A DNA stretch of 64,000 nt from the NCBI RefSeq assembly GCF_019279795.1, contig NC_056727.1, forward strand, positions 1,212,796,077 to 1,212,860,076, in the 5' to 3' direction. The translations under genes were made by a program, and so were the position numbers. The stretch comes from Protopterus annectens (lineage: Eukaryota; Chordata; Ceratodontiformes; Protopteridae). Position 1 is the first letter of the stretch; every line of letters begins with the position of its first letter. The notes under the pieces were generated by a model. The model was not told the DNA's origin, did not search any database, and saw only the letters and a list, made by a program, of their open reading frames with translations. This document shows, one piece after another, positions 32,731 to 43,697 of this stretch.

Positions 32731-34487
32731 CTGGCTTGTTAAACTTGATTTCTGTATTAGTAGCTGTATTTAGAGCACAACCAAAAGCTGTTTGCTGAAT
32801 TTCCTGTTTGCACTTAATTTTAAATCGTTTTTTTCTTAAAACTTGCATATTTTCTGTCCTTGACCTAGCACTCTTGTGTGGGGTCATTTACTGCACTGTT
32901 ATAACTTGATATTACTTGTGAACCTCTGCTATCTCTGTAAAAAACAAAAACAAAAAAAAATCTTGCTTTTTTCCCACTTTTCTGAGAGTTAAAAAAGTTC
33001 AGTTACAGGCTTGCTGTTCCTGAACTGTTTGAAAGTTTCTGTGAGGCCATTTTTGCTTGGGCTGAAGGAGGGTCTCTGTGTTCATCAGTGGCAGTGACTA
33101 ACATTGAGCAGCTTCCCTGCCCCCGTGAGGTGGTTACTGACTTGAAACTGTAGTTTTATTGGCCACTAGGGGTCATTTCCATAACTCCTTCATCTTCCTC
33201 TCTTAAAACCTAGTTGCCTCGTGGTTTGAGCGTCTTTTCAGGCTTGTTGGCTGTTGGTGAAGCACCCTCCAAGAGGAAAAAACGCTGAGAGAAGAAGGGA
33301 GCCACTTTTGAGATTTTAAGTATTTTTCTCTGTTTATTTGCTAGGTTTTTCTGCATAGCTGCCTAGCTTGAGCATTTTCTGGCTTGTTAAACTTGATTTC
33401 TGTATTAGTAGCTGTATTTAGAGCACAACCAAAAGCTGTTTGCTGAATTTCCTGTTTGCACTTAATTTTAAATCGTTTTTCTTAAAACTTGCATATTTTC
33501 TGTCCTTGACCTAGCACTCTTGTGTGGGGTCATTTACTGCACTGTTATAACTTGATATTACTTGTGAACCTCTGCTATCTCTGTAAAAAACAAAACAAAA
33601 AAAAAATCTTGCTTTTTTCCCACTTTTCTGAGAGTTAAAGTTCAGTTACAGGCTTGCTGTTCCTGAACTGTTTGAAAGTTTCTGTGAGGCCATTTTTGCT
33701 TGGGCTGAAGGAGGGTCTCTGTGTTCATCAGTGGCAGTGACTAACATTGAGCAGCTTCCCTGCCCCCGTAGAGGTGGTTACTGACTTGAAACTGTAGTTT
33801 TATTGGCCACTAGGGTCATTTCCATAACTCCTTCATCTTCCTCTCTTAAAACCTAGTTGCCTCGTGGTTTGAGCGTCTTTTCAGGCTTGCTGGCTGTTGG
33901 TGAAGCACCCTCCAAGAGGAAAAAACGCTGAGAGAAGAAGGGAGCCACTTTTGAGATTTTAAGTATTTTTTCTCTGTTTATTTGCTAAGTTTTTCTGCAT
34001 AGCTGCCTAGCTTGAGCATTTTCTGGCTTGTTAAACTTGATTTCTGTATTAGTAGCTGTATTTAGAGCACAACCAAAAGCTGTTTGCTGAATTTCCTGTT
34101 TGCACTTAATTTTAAATCGTTTTGTTCTTAAAACTTGCATATTTTCTGTCCTTGACCTAGCACTCTTGTGTGGGGTCATTTACTGCACTGTTATAACTTG
34201 ATATTACTTGTGAACCTCTGCTATCTCTGTAAAAAACAAAAACAAAAAAAATCTTGCTTTTTTCCCACTTTTCTGAGAGTTAAAAAAGTTCAGTTACAGG
34301 CTTGCTGTTCCTGAACTGTTTGAAAGTTTCTGTGAGGCCATTTTTGCTTGGGCTGAAGGAGGGTCTCTGTGTTCATCAGTGGCAGTGACTAACATTGAGC
34401 AGCTTCCCTGCCCCCCGTAGAGGTGGTTACTGACTTGAAACTGTAGTTTTATTGGCCACTAGGGGTCATTTCCATAACTCCTTCATT
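32731..34487 (+). repeat. Tandem ~646 bp units, probable CR1 5'-UTR monomers
   Basis: CTGGCTTGTTAAACTTGATT begins at 32731, 33379 and 34023, giving periods of 648 and 644 bases. The units are nearly identical over their whole length; the third stops at CATAACTCCTTCAT (about 34487). Directly after it, 34490-34560 is a diverged partial repeat of the unit's end (GTAGTTTATTGGCCATTTTG). The 5' end of CR1-4 (39386-39450) carries related sequence (TGCCTGCCCCTGTAGGAGTG against TCCCTGCCCCCGTAGAGGTG). This links the repeat to the LINE 5' UTR and argues against a satellite. Confidence 0.85.
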
Positions 34488-34938
34488 TGTCCTCAGAGGA
34501 GTGGTTTAAGGCAGTAACTTGTAGTTTATTGGCCATTTTGGGTCATTTCCTGTCTTTTCCAGCCCCCTGCTATAAAGCACGCTTTAGCGCATTAGCGCGA
34601 TTTAGCCCGATTTAGCGCGGAGTTGCTACCGTTGCACACTAGGGCAGCGTCGGTTAAGCAGGTTTAAACTATTCGGGCTACCTAAAGTCCACTCTTCTAA
34701 TTTTCCCTTAAAACTACCTTCCTCGAACTATACTACTGATCTAATCAGCGTATCCTATAATTAAAAAGATCATCTCTACTTGACTCCAAGTAGACTATTC
34801 TCTATCTGTTAAACATAGCACTTGCTCCTACAGTACTTATTACCTTGATACAGCACTCTTGTCATAGATAGTACCCCAAAAAGGCAACCCCCCATTTCTC
34901 GGTCACCCACGTCCCCCGGAATCTTTTTAAAGTTTTTT
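34488..34938 (+). promoter_or_regulatory. CR1-3 proximal 5' UTR, candidate promoter
   Basis: Between the tandem units and ORF1. It contains a cluster of TTTAGCGC-like repeats (CTTTAGCGCATTAGCGCGAT and TTTAGCGCGG, 34581-34620) and GGCAGCGTCGGTTAAGCAGG, with a counterpart in CR1-4 (GGGCAGCGCCGCTTAAACAT, near 39525). A regulatory role is inferred from position. Confidence 0.45.
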
Positions 34939-35928
34939 TTGTCTATTCCTTCTAGCATGTCGAGGGATCAGTTGCTAGTGTCCTCTCCTGCTCAGCTGGT
35001 GAACCTGGGAATATTGAGGCAATGTTACAATTGCCTCATGTACACAGACAACCCTCTCCTCCTCCTGCAAAACAAAAATACATGCGAGAGATGCAACTAT
35101 ACGGCCAAACTGGAGGCTGAGCTCTCTCAACATAGGAATGGCAAGACCAGTCAGGAGGAGAAGGTTACCACACACACTATAGACCCAGTCTCACATAGTA
35201 CCATTACAACCTCAAATCCTACACATAAACACACAAAGACATACTCGGAGGCTCTGATCAAAAATCTACCAAAACAGCAGAGGCCACCAAAGCAGACACC
35301 CAAACAACCACCACCTCAGAACACAACACCTGCAACACATAGACCTCACAGTCAGAGTGTCAAACAGTCACAGCCCTTAAGGCCAAACACAATGCCAGAC
35401 ACACTAGTCATTGGTGACTCCATAGTCAGACACACTAACGTCCCGCTCACCAGACTGAGTAAGGAGAAGGTCACAGTAAGCTGCCTGTCGGGCTCTAGAA
35501 TCCGCCACATAACGCAAGCACTCAGGTCTCTCAACAGCAGGTACAAATATGACTCAGTCATTGTCCACGCTGGTGTAAACGACCTGAGACGTACCTCCTT
35601 GGACTACATGAAAAGAGACATTGAGGAGCTCTCCGATTATGTAGCCCAGGCAGGTATGACCCTGACCTTGAGCAGTATCCTACCTTCACCAAGAATGATG
35701 CCACAATACAGAGATAAGATGATCAGCTTTAACAATTGGCTTAAACACTGGTGTCATTCAAAGGGGATCCAGTGTCTGTCTGCCTGGGATGACATGCTGG
35801 ACAAGCCACGCTTCTCAAGGGACGGCTTGCACCTGTCACCCCTGGGATTCCGGATATTGGCAAAGGCTCTTGCCACCCCCATAGTGCCTTTTTTAGGCAA
35901 GGCTCAAATTCTAAACCTACCACCCTAG
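34939..35928 (+). CDS. CR1-3 ORF1 protein: zinc finger, linker and SGNH esterase, intact
   Basis: 329 residues, uninterrupted. A zinc-binding motif has Cys 29, 32, 49 and 52, followed by a short helical segment and a Pro/Gln/Thr-rich linker (about 85-150). The SGNH hydrolase domain then has VIGDS (Ser 161), Gly 185, GVND (Asn 214) and DGLHLS (Asp 295, His 298), so the expected catalytic set is present. In CR1 and L2 LINEs ORF1 binds nucleic acid and carries such an esterase, needed for efficient retrotransposition in the zebrafish L2 studied. The start is chosen at the first ATG; a second Met at codon 7 aligns with CR1-4. ORF2 begins 26 bases downstream. Confidence 0.92.
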   Translation: MSIPSSMSRDQLLVSSPAQLVNLGILRQCYNCLMYTDNPLLLLQNKNTCERCNYTAKLEAELSQHRNGKTSQEEKVTTHTIDPVSHSTITTSNPTHKHTKTYSEALIKNLPKQQRPPKQTPKQPPPQNTTPATHRPHSQSVKQSQPLRPNTMPDTLVIGDSIVRHTNVPLTRLSKEKVTVSCLSGSRIRHITQALRSLNSRYKYDSVIVHAGVNDLRRTSLDYMKRDIEELSDYVAQAGMTLTLSSILPSPRMMPQYRDKMISFNNWLKHWCHSKGIQCLSAWDDMLDKPRFSRDGLHLSPLGFRILAKALATPIVPFLGKAQILNLPP

Positions 35929-35953
35929 AACACAAAAAGGAAAAACTAAGTGT

Positions 35954-38738
35954 AATGCTGCTCAATGCCAGAAGTCTAAATCTCAAAATGCACGCACTCG
36001 AGGCCCTTCTCAGTATGGAGAACATCGATGTCTGTGCTGTGACAGAAACCTGGTTCAAGGCTCCTGAGAGCACCCCAGCTATCAGGTTTTAACTCATATC
36101 ATGCGTTCGCCCCAAAATCCGGACAATACCAAGAAAGGAGGGGGGGCATCCATATTCATCAAGGACACCCACACCTCAAGACTGGTGGCAATGCACGATG
36201 CATCGGAGACCATCCAGGTGCAATTAACCATAGGCAAGACTGCTCTGCAAATTGTAGCATGTTACAGGCCACCCTCACAAACTCAGGAACCTCACATGGC
36301 CTTCCTGAAAACACTAGAGGGATAAATGTATCACCAAACACCATCATACTAGGTGACTTCAATTACCCTAATATAGACTGGGAACACTACTCAAGCCCAA
36401 ACACCCTAGCCCAAAAGTTCCTGGAATTCATAAACTCAAATGCCATGGAACAACTAGTCACCATCCCCACAAGAGGAGATAACATACTTGATCTCATCAT
36501 CACGAACATGGGAGCACAATGTTCAACACCGGAGGTGTACCCCTCACTGGTGAGATCAGACCACAAACTAATCTCGCTGGAGGTCCTCATCCCACCCCCA
36601 CCTGAAATAAAAAGACCACAGTAAAGAACTTCTCAAAAGCCGACTTCACACTTCTAAAGACTAGTGTGGTCTCCTTTAAGGCCCCGAGCCGGGGAAAACA
36701 GTACTCAAGCCGCTGAATCACTTACAAATGCCTTCTACCAGCACCTGCAGGACTGCATGGATAAGGCAATCCCAAGCAAAACAAAGACTCTTTGTACCAA
36801 AGGCAAGCGTCCAGTCTGGTGGACCCCAGCCATAAACAAACTCTACAACAAAAGGAGGAAGCTACTACAAGATAGAGCAAAATCCTTAAAAGGTAAGACA
36901 CCCTTGATCACTATAAGTAAAAAACTAAGAGCTCTCATAAAATCATCCAAAGCAAATTTCGAGAGAAAAATAGCTAAAGACTCAAAAGACAATCATAAGG
37001 CCTTCTTTAGCTATGTTAGAAACCTGGGAGGAAACTCCCAGATATGCTCAGAGCTAGTTCAAAATGATGTGAAGATTACTGATCCTACAGACATTGCCAA
37101 CATACTGGCTGACAGGTTCAGTGCAAACTTCTCCCCCCCCTCCCCCCAAAAGGAGAGATATCTATACCAAACGATTGCAGCCCCTCAAACATCTCCAGCG
37201 CCCAAGTGAGAACTGCTCTCTCCAAAGCAAAAACACAGCATCCATGGGACCTGATGGTGTCCCCGGCTGTGTGCTCCATGAACTCAATGAGGAATTAAAC
37301 CCACAGCTAGGACAGCTGTTTAATCAAAGTCTTACCTCTGGATACGCACTCAGGAGTGGCGACTGCAACTGTGGTACCACTTCACAAAGGCGGTGCCTCC
37401 ACCGACCCTGGAAATTACCGCCCATTAGCTTGACAAGCCTTATCTGCAAAGCCATGGAGAGGATCATAATGGACCTCATAAATAAAGACATAGGAATTTG
37501 CAGACTTTGGATCCAACCCAGTTTGGCTTTGTCAAAGGCAGATCATGCCTTTTAAACTTGGTTGACTTTTTCAAAACAGTCACCAAAGCCATTGATGAGG
37601 GAAAGGCAGTCCATACAGCCTACCTCGATCTGGCTAAGGCCTTCGATACAATACCCCACTTGGGTATCATTGAAAAACTCATCAGCTTAAATGTCAACCC
37701 ATACATCACAAGATGGGTTGCAAACTGGCTGAGTGACAGAACCCACAGGGTCAGAGTTGCTGGCGCAATGTCAGACTCAAAGCCTGTCACAAGTGGTGTC
37801 CCACAGGGCTCAGTCCTGGGCCCACTCTTGTTTGGCATCTACTTTTCCGAAGTACAAGCAAACATAGGAGGGTTATGGCTGACAAAGTTTGCAGATGACT
37901 GCAAACTGGGCGCCATAGTAGAAAACACATCTGACACAGATATCCTTCAGAAGGGTCTCACAGAAACGGATAACTGGTGCCAGAGCCATGGCCTAAAGTT
38001 AAATGCCAAAAAATGCATAGTCATACCCTTCGGGAAAAACAAGGTTACCCCTAGCTACCAAATAGGTGGCAATCCACTGAGCACAGAAGAAGTTATCAGG
38101 GACCTGGGGACCCAGGTTGATAGTAGTCTGTCATTTGACACCCATGTAGCTAAAGTAGTTAGGAAGACCTTCAACATTGCCCACCTTATCATGAAGGGAT
38201 TCTCATCTAGATCAAGGGAGGTCATAGTCTCCCTTTACTCATCACTCATCAGACCAATGATTGAGTACAATGCCCCATTCGGAATGTATCTGACCCGACA
38301 CTTGCAGCAGCTGGAGAGGCCACAAAAGTTCCTCACCAAAAGGATAAAGGGTCTCAAAAATCTGTCCTATGCTGCCCGACTGAAAGAACTCCAGCTCTAT
38401 TCAGTCGCCACCGCTTGCTCAGAGGTGACCTTTGCCTAACAAACAAGGCCATGTCAAACCCAGATTTGATGAATATGCTTCACCTCAAAAAATCTAGATT
38501 CATCAGAGCCACAAGGGCGGGAGACTTAAACCTTGACACGGCTATTAATAGGACGTGCTGGAGGGATAGATTCATCACCCAAAGACTCCCTATGCTGTGG
38601 AACAAAATCCCAGTACATGTGAGGCAGAGCACCTCGCTGGCCTTGTTCAAGAGAAATCTTGACCAATGGATGGGAGATCGCAGATATACCCCAGGGATTA
38701 CCTCAGTGTCACTGCTCGACAGATGCACAGCAAAATAA
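35954..38738 (+). pseudogene. CR1-3 ORF2: endonuclease plus reverse transcriptase, frameshifted
   Basis: Starts MLLNARSLNLK at 35954. Endonuclease motifs AVTETWFK (near 36040), LGDFNYPN (near 36350) and VRSDHKLIS (near 36555) are all kept. The RT lies mainly in 37498-38439: AYLDLAKAFDTIPH, SGVPQGSVLGPLLF, KFADDCKL and GLKLNAKKC. The tail to 38738 has FITQRLPMLWN. Frame changes occur near 36085, 36300, 36640, 37130-37200, 37490 and 38410, so no full-length protein is made. Small indels near C-runs account for some. Confidence 0.9.
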
Positions 38739-38845
38739 TGGGTATAGTTCCCCATACTAAAGGGGTGGCGTAAGCCACAAAACGATGGGCTAGGCTTGTA
38801 AATGCCCTTGGGCAGATAGCCTAGTATGAACCTATGAACCTGTGT

Positions 38846-39385
38846 GCTCTTAAGGGAAATTGTGCTTGATGCAGAGAGCTGCATCTGAAAATACTGTGTG
38901 CATCTATTTTTGCTCCAAGTGAATGTTCCTCACTGGTGTCAGTGGTGAGGATTCAGGCTCCTTGATTACTGGCCCAGACGGTGGATGTCACAAAGACACT
39001 GTGTGCTTACCAAGTGTATTACTTTGATCTTTTTTCTTATATCACACAGATGTGCTTAAACTCCATGGTGTAATGGTCTTTATGCCTTCCTCACATAAAA
39101 AAAAAACAAAGAATCACATGAAAGACAAGAAACCAGGTAAGCAACTCCTACAATCATAAAAACATGAGCACCCAATAACTCTATGGTAATGTTGTACTGA
39201 AACTGTAAAGGCCATCATTAATATAGTTATAATAGTCACACCTCCCACATCATTTAATCTTTCTATCCTTTTTAATGTAAATTTTAGATTTAGACTAAAA
39301 TGTTTTGATATTTCTATTCTTTCTACAAACAAAGGCAGTTTCTTTACCCAACCTAAGTTTCAAATCAAGCTTGAAAGAAACTTGC
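38846..39385. other. Spacer between CR1-3 and CR1-4
   Basis: No coding sequence or named repeat was recognised. It contains an A-run near 39098-39107. Confidence 0.55.
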
Positions 39386-39773
39386 CAGTGATTAACACTG
39401 AACAGCCTGCCTGCCCCTGTAGGAGTGGTTACTGCCTAGAAACGTTTTGGGCTAATTCCCAGCTCTTTCAAGTTCCCTGCCTTAAAAGCCGCTTTTGTGC
39501 GATTTTGCATATAGCACAGCATCGGGCAGCGCCGCTTAAACATGTTTAAACTATCCCTGGCTCCACAAAGTCTGCTCTTCACTTTTTCCCTTAGAACTGT
39601 TCTAAATCACAAAGTAAGCACTCTATTTTCATTCTAAAGCCCTGCACTTTACAAGTAATCTTATAAGTAAACACTAACTAAAGCACTACACCCTCTTATA
39701 CTCCTTATAAGTACTTGGCTCCCTATTGGTCCTTTCTGATCAGTCAAAAAACTGTTCTTTATACTGTTCTGGC

Positions 39774-40741
39774 ATGTCCAATAGTCAGTTTCGGGTTTAC
39801 TCTCCAGTCCAGCTGATGAATCTGGGTATCTTGAGACAATGTTACAACTGCCTTATGTACACAGACCACCCTCTCCTCCTCCCATCAAACTCAAATATAT
39901 GTGAGAGATGCAACTATATAGCCAAACTGGAGGCTGAGCTCTCTCAACCCAGCACTGGCACAGTCAGGAGAAGGTAACCACACACACCACTATTCCAGTC
40001 TCACATAGACCTATCACATCAGCAAACCAAACACATAAACACACAAAAACATACTCTGAGGCTCTAAATAAAAATCTGCCAAAGCAGCAGAGACCTCCAA
40101 AGCAGACATCCAAGCAACCGCTACCCTGCAACAATACCCACGTATCATATATTTCACAAAGTCAGTGTGCCACACAGCCACAGCCCTTAAGGCTAAACAA
40201 CACTCCTAACACACTTGTAATAGGGGACTCTATTGTCAGACACACTGACGTCCCTCTCACCAGACTGAACAAGGAGAAGGTCACTGTAAGCTGGCTGTGG
40301 GGAGCCAGGATCTGCCACATAACACAAGCACTCAGGTCACTCCAAAGCAAGTACAAATATGACTCCGTCATTGTCCATGCTGGTGTGAATGACCCGAGAC
40401 ATACCTCCCTGGACTACATGAAGAGAGAGACAGAGGAACTCTCTGATCATGTAGCCCAGACCGGTATGACCCTGACCTTGAGTAGCATCTTGCCCTCACC
40501 AAGAATGATGCCACAGTATAAAGACAAAATGATCAGTTTTAACAATTGGCTAAAGTATTGGTGTCATTCTAAGGGGATTCAGTGTCTGTCAGCCTGGAAT
40601 GACATGCTTGACAAGCCACGTTGCTTCGCTAGGGACGGCTTGCACCTGTCACCCCTGGGCTTTCGAATACTGGCTAAGGCTCTTGCCACCCACATAGTGC
40701 CTTTTTTAGGCAAGGCTCAAAAGACAAACCCACCTCCATAG
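39774..40741 (+). pseudogene. CR1-4 ORF1: zinc finger and SGNH esterase, frameshifted
   Basis: Begins MSNSQFRVYSPVQLMNLGI with CYNC and CERC zinc-binding pairs. The frame breaks near 39965, and the esterase GDSIVRH block (near 40226) and the final block (40385-40741) with DGLHLSPLG are read in other frames. GVND is seen near 40384, followed by PRHTS where CR1-3 has LRRTS. Confidence 0.87.
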
Positions 40742-40772
40742 ACAACACAAAAAAAAAAAAAAACTAAGGGTA

Positions 40773-43566
40773 ATGCTGCTCAACGCCAGAAGTCTAAACC
40801 TCAAGATGCACGCACTCGAGGCTCTCCTCAGTATGGAGAATATAGATATCTGTGCAGTGACAGAGACCTGGTTCAAGGCCCCAGAGAGCACCCCAGCACT
40901 ACCAGGTTATACCTCATACCATGCTTTTTGGTCCCAAAACTCGAACTGAACCACAAAAGGAGGGGGGAGTATCCATATTCAAAGATACCCATACCTCCAG
41001 GTTAGTGGCACTACACGAAGCATTGGAGACCATCCATGTACAGTTAACAGAGGGCAAAACTGCCTTTCAGTTTGTAGCCTGCTACAGACCACCCTCCCAA
41101 ACTCAGGAACCCCACTTGGCCTTCCTGAGAACACTGGAGAATATGAAGGTCTCTCCAAACACAATAATATTGGGTGACTTCCAACTACCCAAACATCGAC
41201 TGGGAAAACTACTCGAGCCCCAACACCCTTGCCCAACGGTTCCTAGAATTTATAAACTCAAATGCTATGGAACAACTGGTCACCACTCCCACAAGAGGGG
41301 ATAACATATTGGACCTGGTCATCACCAACATGGGGACTATGTTCCACACCAGAGGCATGTCCCTCATTGGTAAGATCAGACCATAAATTAATCTCACTGG
41401 ACATCCATATCCCATCCCCACCCCCAGCCAAGGAAATCATGGTGAAAAATTTCTCAAAAGCAGATTTCACATTTCTCAAAACCGAGGTGGAATCCTTCAA
41501 AGCCACCGGGCCAGTGGAAAATACTGCCCAAACAGCAGAATCCTTTACAAATGCATTCTATGGACAACTACAGGAATGCATGGATCGTGCTATCCCAAAT
41601 AAAACCAAGACTCATTCCTCCAAAGGCAGGAGACCAGTCTGGTGGACCCCGGCCATAAATAAGCTATAAAACAGAAGGAGGAAGCTACTACATGATAGAG
41701 CAAAATCCCAAAAAGGGAAGGCATCTCTGATCAGTACTAGCAAGAAACTACGATCCCTCATAAAATTATCTATGGCCAGCTTCGAAAGAAAAATTGCACA
41801 AGACACTAAAGATAATCACAAGGCCTTCTTTAGTTATGTCAGGAATCTGGTAGGCAACTCCCAGATATGCTCCGAGTTAGTACAAAATGACAAAAAATAC
41901 ACTGATCCCACAGACATTGCCAACATCCTGGCAGACAGGTTCAGTGCAAACTCCCCCCCCTTCCCCCTCAAAAGACCAAATGTCTATCCCAACAGAATGT
42001 AGCCTCCCTGACATCACAAATGCACAGGTGAGAGCTGCCCTCTCCAAAGCAAAAAATACAGCATCAATGGGACCAGACGGTGTCCCGGGCTGCGTCTTAC
42101 ACGAGCTCCAAGAAGAACTAAACCCTCACATAAAGTCACTGTTCAGTCTCAGCCTTGCTACAGGATATGTACCCAAGGAATGGCGTACAGCAACAGTGGT
42201 CCCGCTCCACAAAGGTGGTGCCACAACGGACCCAGGAAACTATCGCCCTATAAGCCTGACTACTCTGGTCTGCAAAGCTATGGAGCGTATCATCATGGAA
42301 CTCATAAACAAAGACATTGGTAACCTCCAGAAACTGGATCCCACCCAATTCGGCTTTGTTAAGGGCAGATCTTGCCTCTTGAACCTGGTCAACTTCTTTG
42401 AAACAGTTACCAAGGCCATAGATGAAGGGAAGGTAGTCCACACGGCCTACCTGGACCTCGTAAAAGCCTTTGACACAATACCCCACACGGGCATCATAAA
42501 TAAGCTCACCAGCTTAAATATCAACCCCTATGTCACAAGATGGGTTGCAAACTGGCTCAGGGATAGAACCCACATGGTCAGTATTGCAGGTGCCATGTCA
42601 GACTCCAAACCAGTTACAAGTGGCATCCCACAAGGCTCAATCCTGGGACCTCTCTTGTTCGGTATATACTTCTCTGAGGTACAGGCTAATACGGGAGGAC
42701 TATGGCTGACCAAGTTCACAGATGACTGCAAGTTGAGCGCCATAATCGACTCTCTGGCTGACACAAGCATCCTCCAAAAGGGTCTCACATTGACTGATAA
42801 CTGGTGCCAGAGCCATGGCCTTAAGCTAAATGCCAAAAAGTGCATAGTCATCCCCTTCGGGAAAAAAAAAGTGCTCACAAATTACCACATAGGTGGTAAT
42901 CCATTAAGTACGGAAGAAGTAATTAGGGATTTGGGGACCCAAGTAGATAGAAACCTCTCTTTTGACAATCACGTTTCCAGAGTGGTTAGAAAGACCTTCT
43001 ATATAGCCCACCTTATCACAAAAGGGTTCACATCTAGAACAACAGAGGTCATTGTGCCCCTCTACTCATCACTCATCAGGCCCATAATTAAATACAATGC
43101 CCCATTTGGGATGTACCATACCAGACACCTGCAGCAACTGGAGAGGCCCCAAAAGTACCTCACTAAGAGGATCAAGGGACTCAAACAGATGCCCTATGCA
43201 GTTCGGCTAAAGAAACTCCAGCTCTACTCAGTTGCTTACTGCCTACTCAGAGGTGATCTATGCCTGACGTATAAAGCCATGTCCAACCCAGAATTAATGG
43301 ACATGCTCCACCTCAGGAAATCCAAATCCCTTAGAGCTACACGCTCCAGGGACTTGAACCTCAGCACAGAAATAAATAGGACATGCTGGAAGGACAGATT
43401 CATATCCCAGAGGCTGCCCTCACTCTGGAACAGAATCCCAGTCCATGTTAGGCAGAGCCCCTCACTGACCCTCTTCAAGAGAAATCTTGACGAGTGGATG
43501 GGAGATCGTAAGTTCACCCCTGGGATATCTTCTGTGCCCCTGCTAGACAGGGGCACAGTAAACTAA
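40773..43566 (+). pseudogene. CR1-4 ORF2: endonuclease broken, reverse transcriptase half open for 559 codons
   Basis: Starts MLLNARSLNLK; endonuclease motifs VTETWFK (near 40863) and VRSDHKLI (near 41370) are present, but the region 40910-41890 has several frameshifts and a stop at about 41667. From 41887 one frame stays open to 43566 and covers the whole RT: GPDGVPGCVL, NYRPISLTTLVCKAMERI, AYLDLVKAFDTIPH, SGIPQGSILGPLLF, KFTDDCKL, GLKLNAKKC, and the tail FISQRLPSLWN. This long open stretch suggests a fairly recent insertion. Confidence 0.9.
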
Positions 43567-43697
43567 CCTTAAAAGGGCTATCTTCTGTGACCTACTCTAC
43601 AGAGGCACAGTAAACCAATCTAAAAGGGTGGCGAAAGCCAAACACACTCTGGCTAGGCTTGTAAATGCCCCAGGGCAGATAGCCTAGTATAAACCTA

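Larger units (their letters stand above)
32731..38845 (+). mobile_element. CR1-3: full-length CR1-type LINE with a tandem 5' UTR
   Basis: The order is: tandem 5' units (32731 to about 34487), a unique 5' UTR (to 34938), an intact ORF1 (34939-35928), ORF2 (35954-38738, frameshifted) and a short 3' UTR ending TATGAACCTATGAACC (about 38828-38843). The 8-base terminal repeat parallels the octamer repeats at the end of chicken CR1. Two further copies of the family follow head-to-tail. Confidence 0.92.

Noticed and set aside
32452-32798. Open frames with Cys-Val repeats over the GT tract
   Set aside because: They arise from the (GT)n microsatellite and carry no other motif.
32731-34487. Satellite DNA array
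   Set aside because: Only 2.7 units, directly followed by a CR1 ORF1, and related sequence sits at the 5' end of CR1-4, so a LINE 5' UTR explains it better.
42136-42878. Minus-strand frames of 116 codons across CR1-4
   Set aside because: Shadows of the reverse-transcriptase frame on the plus strand.
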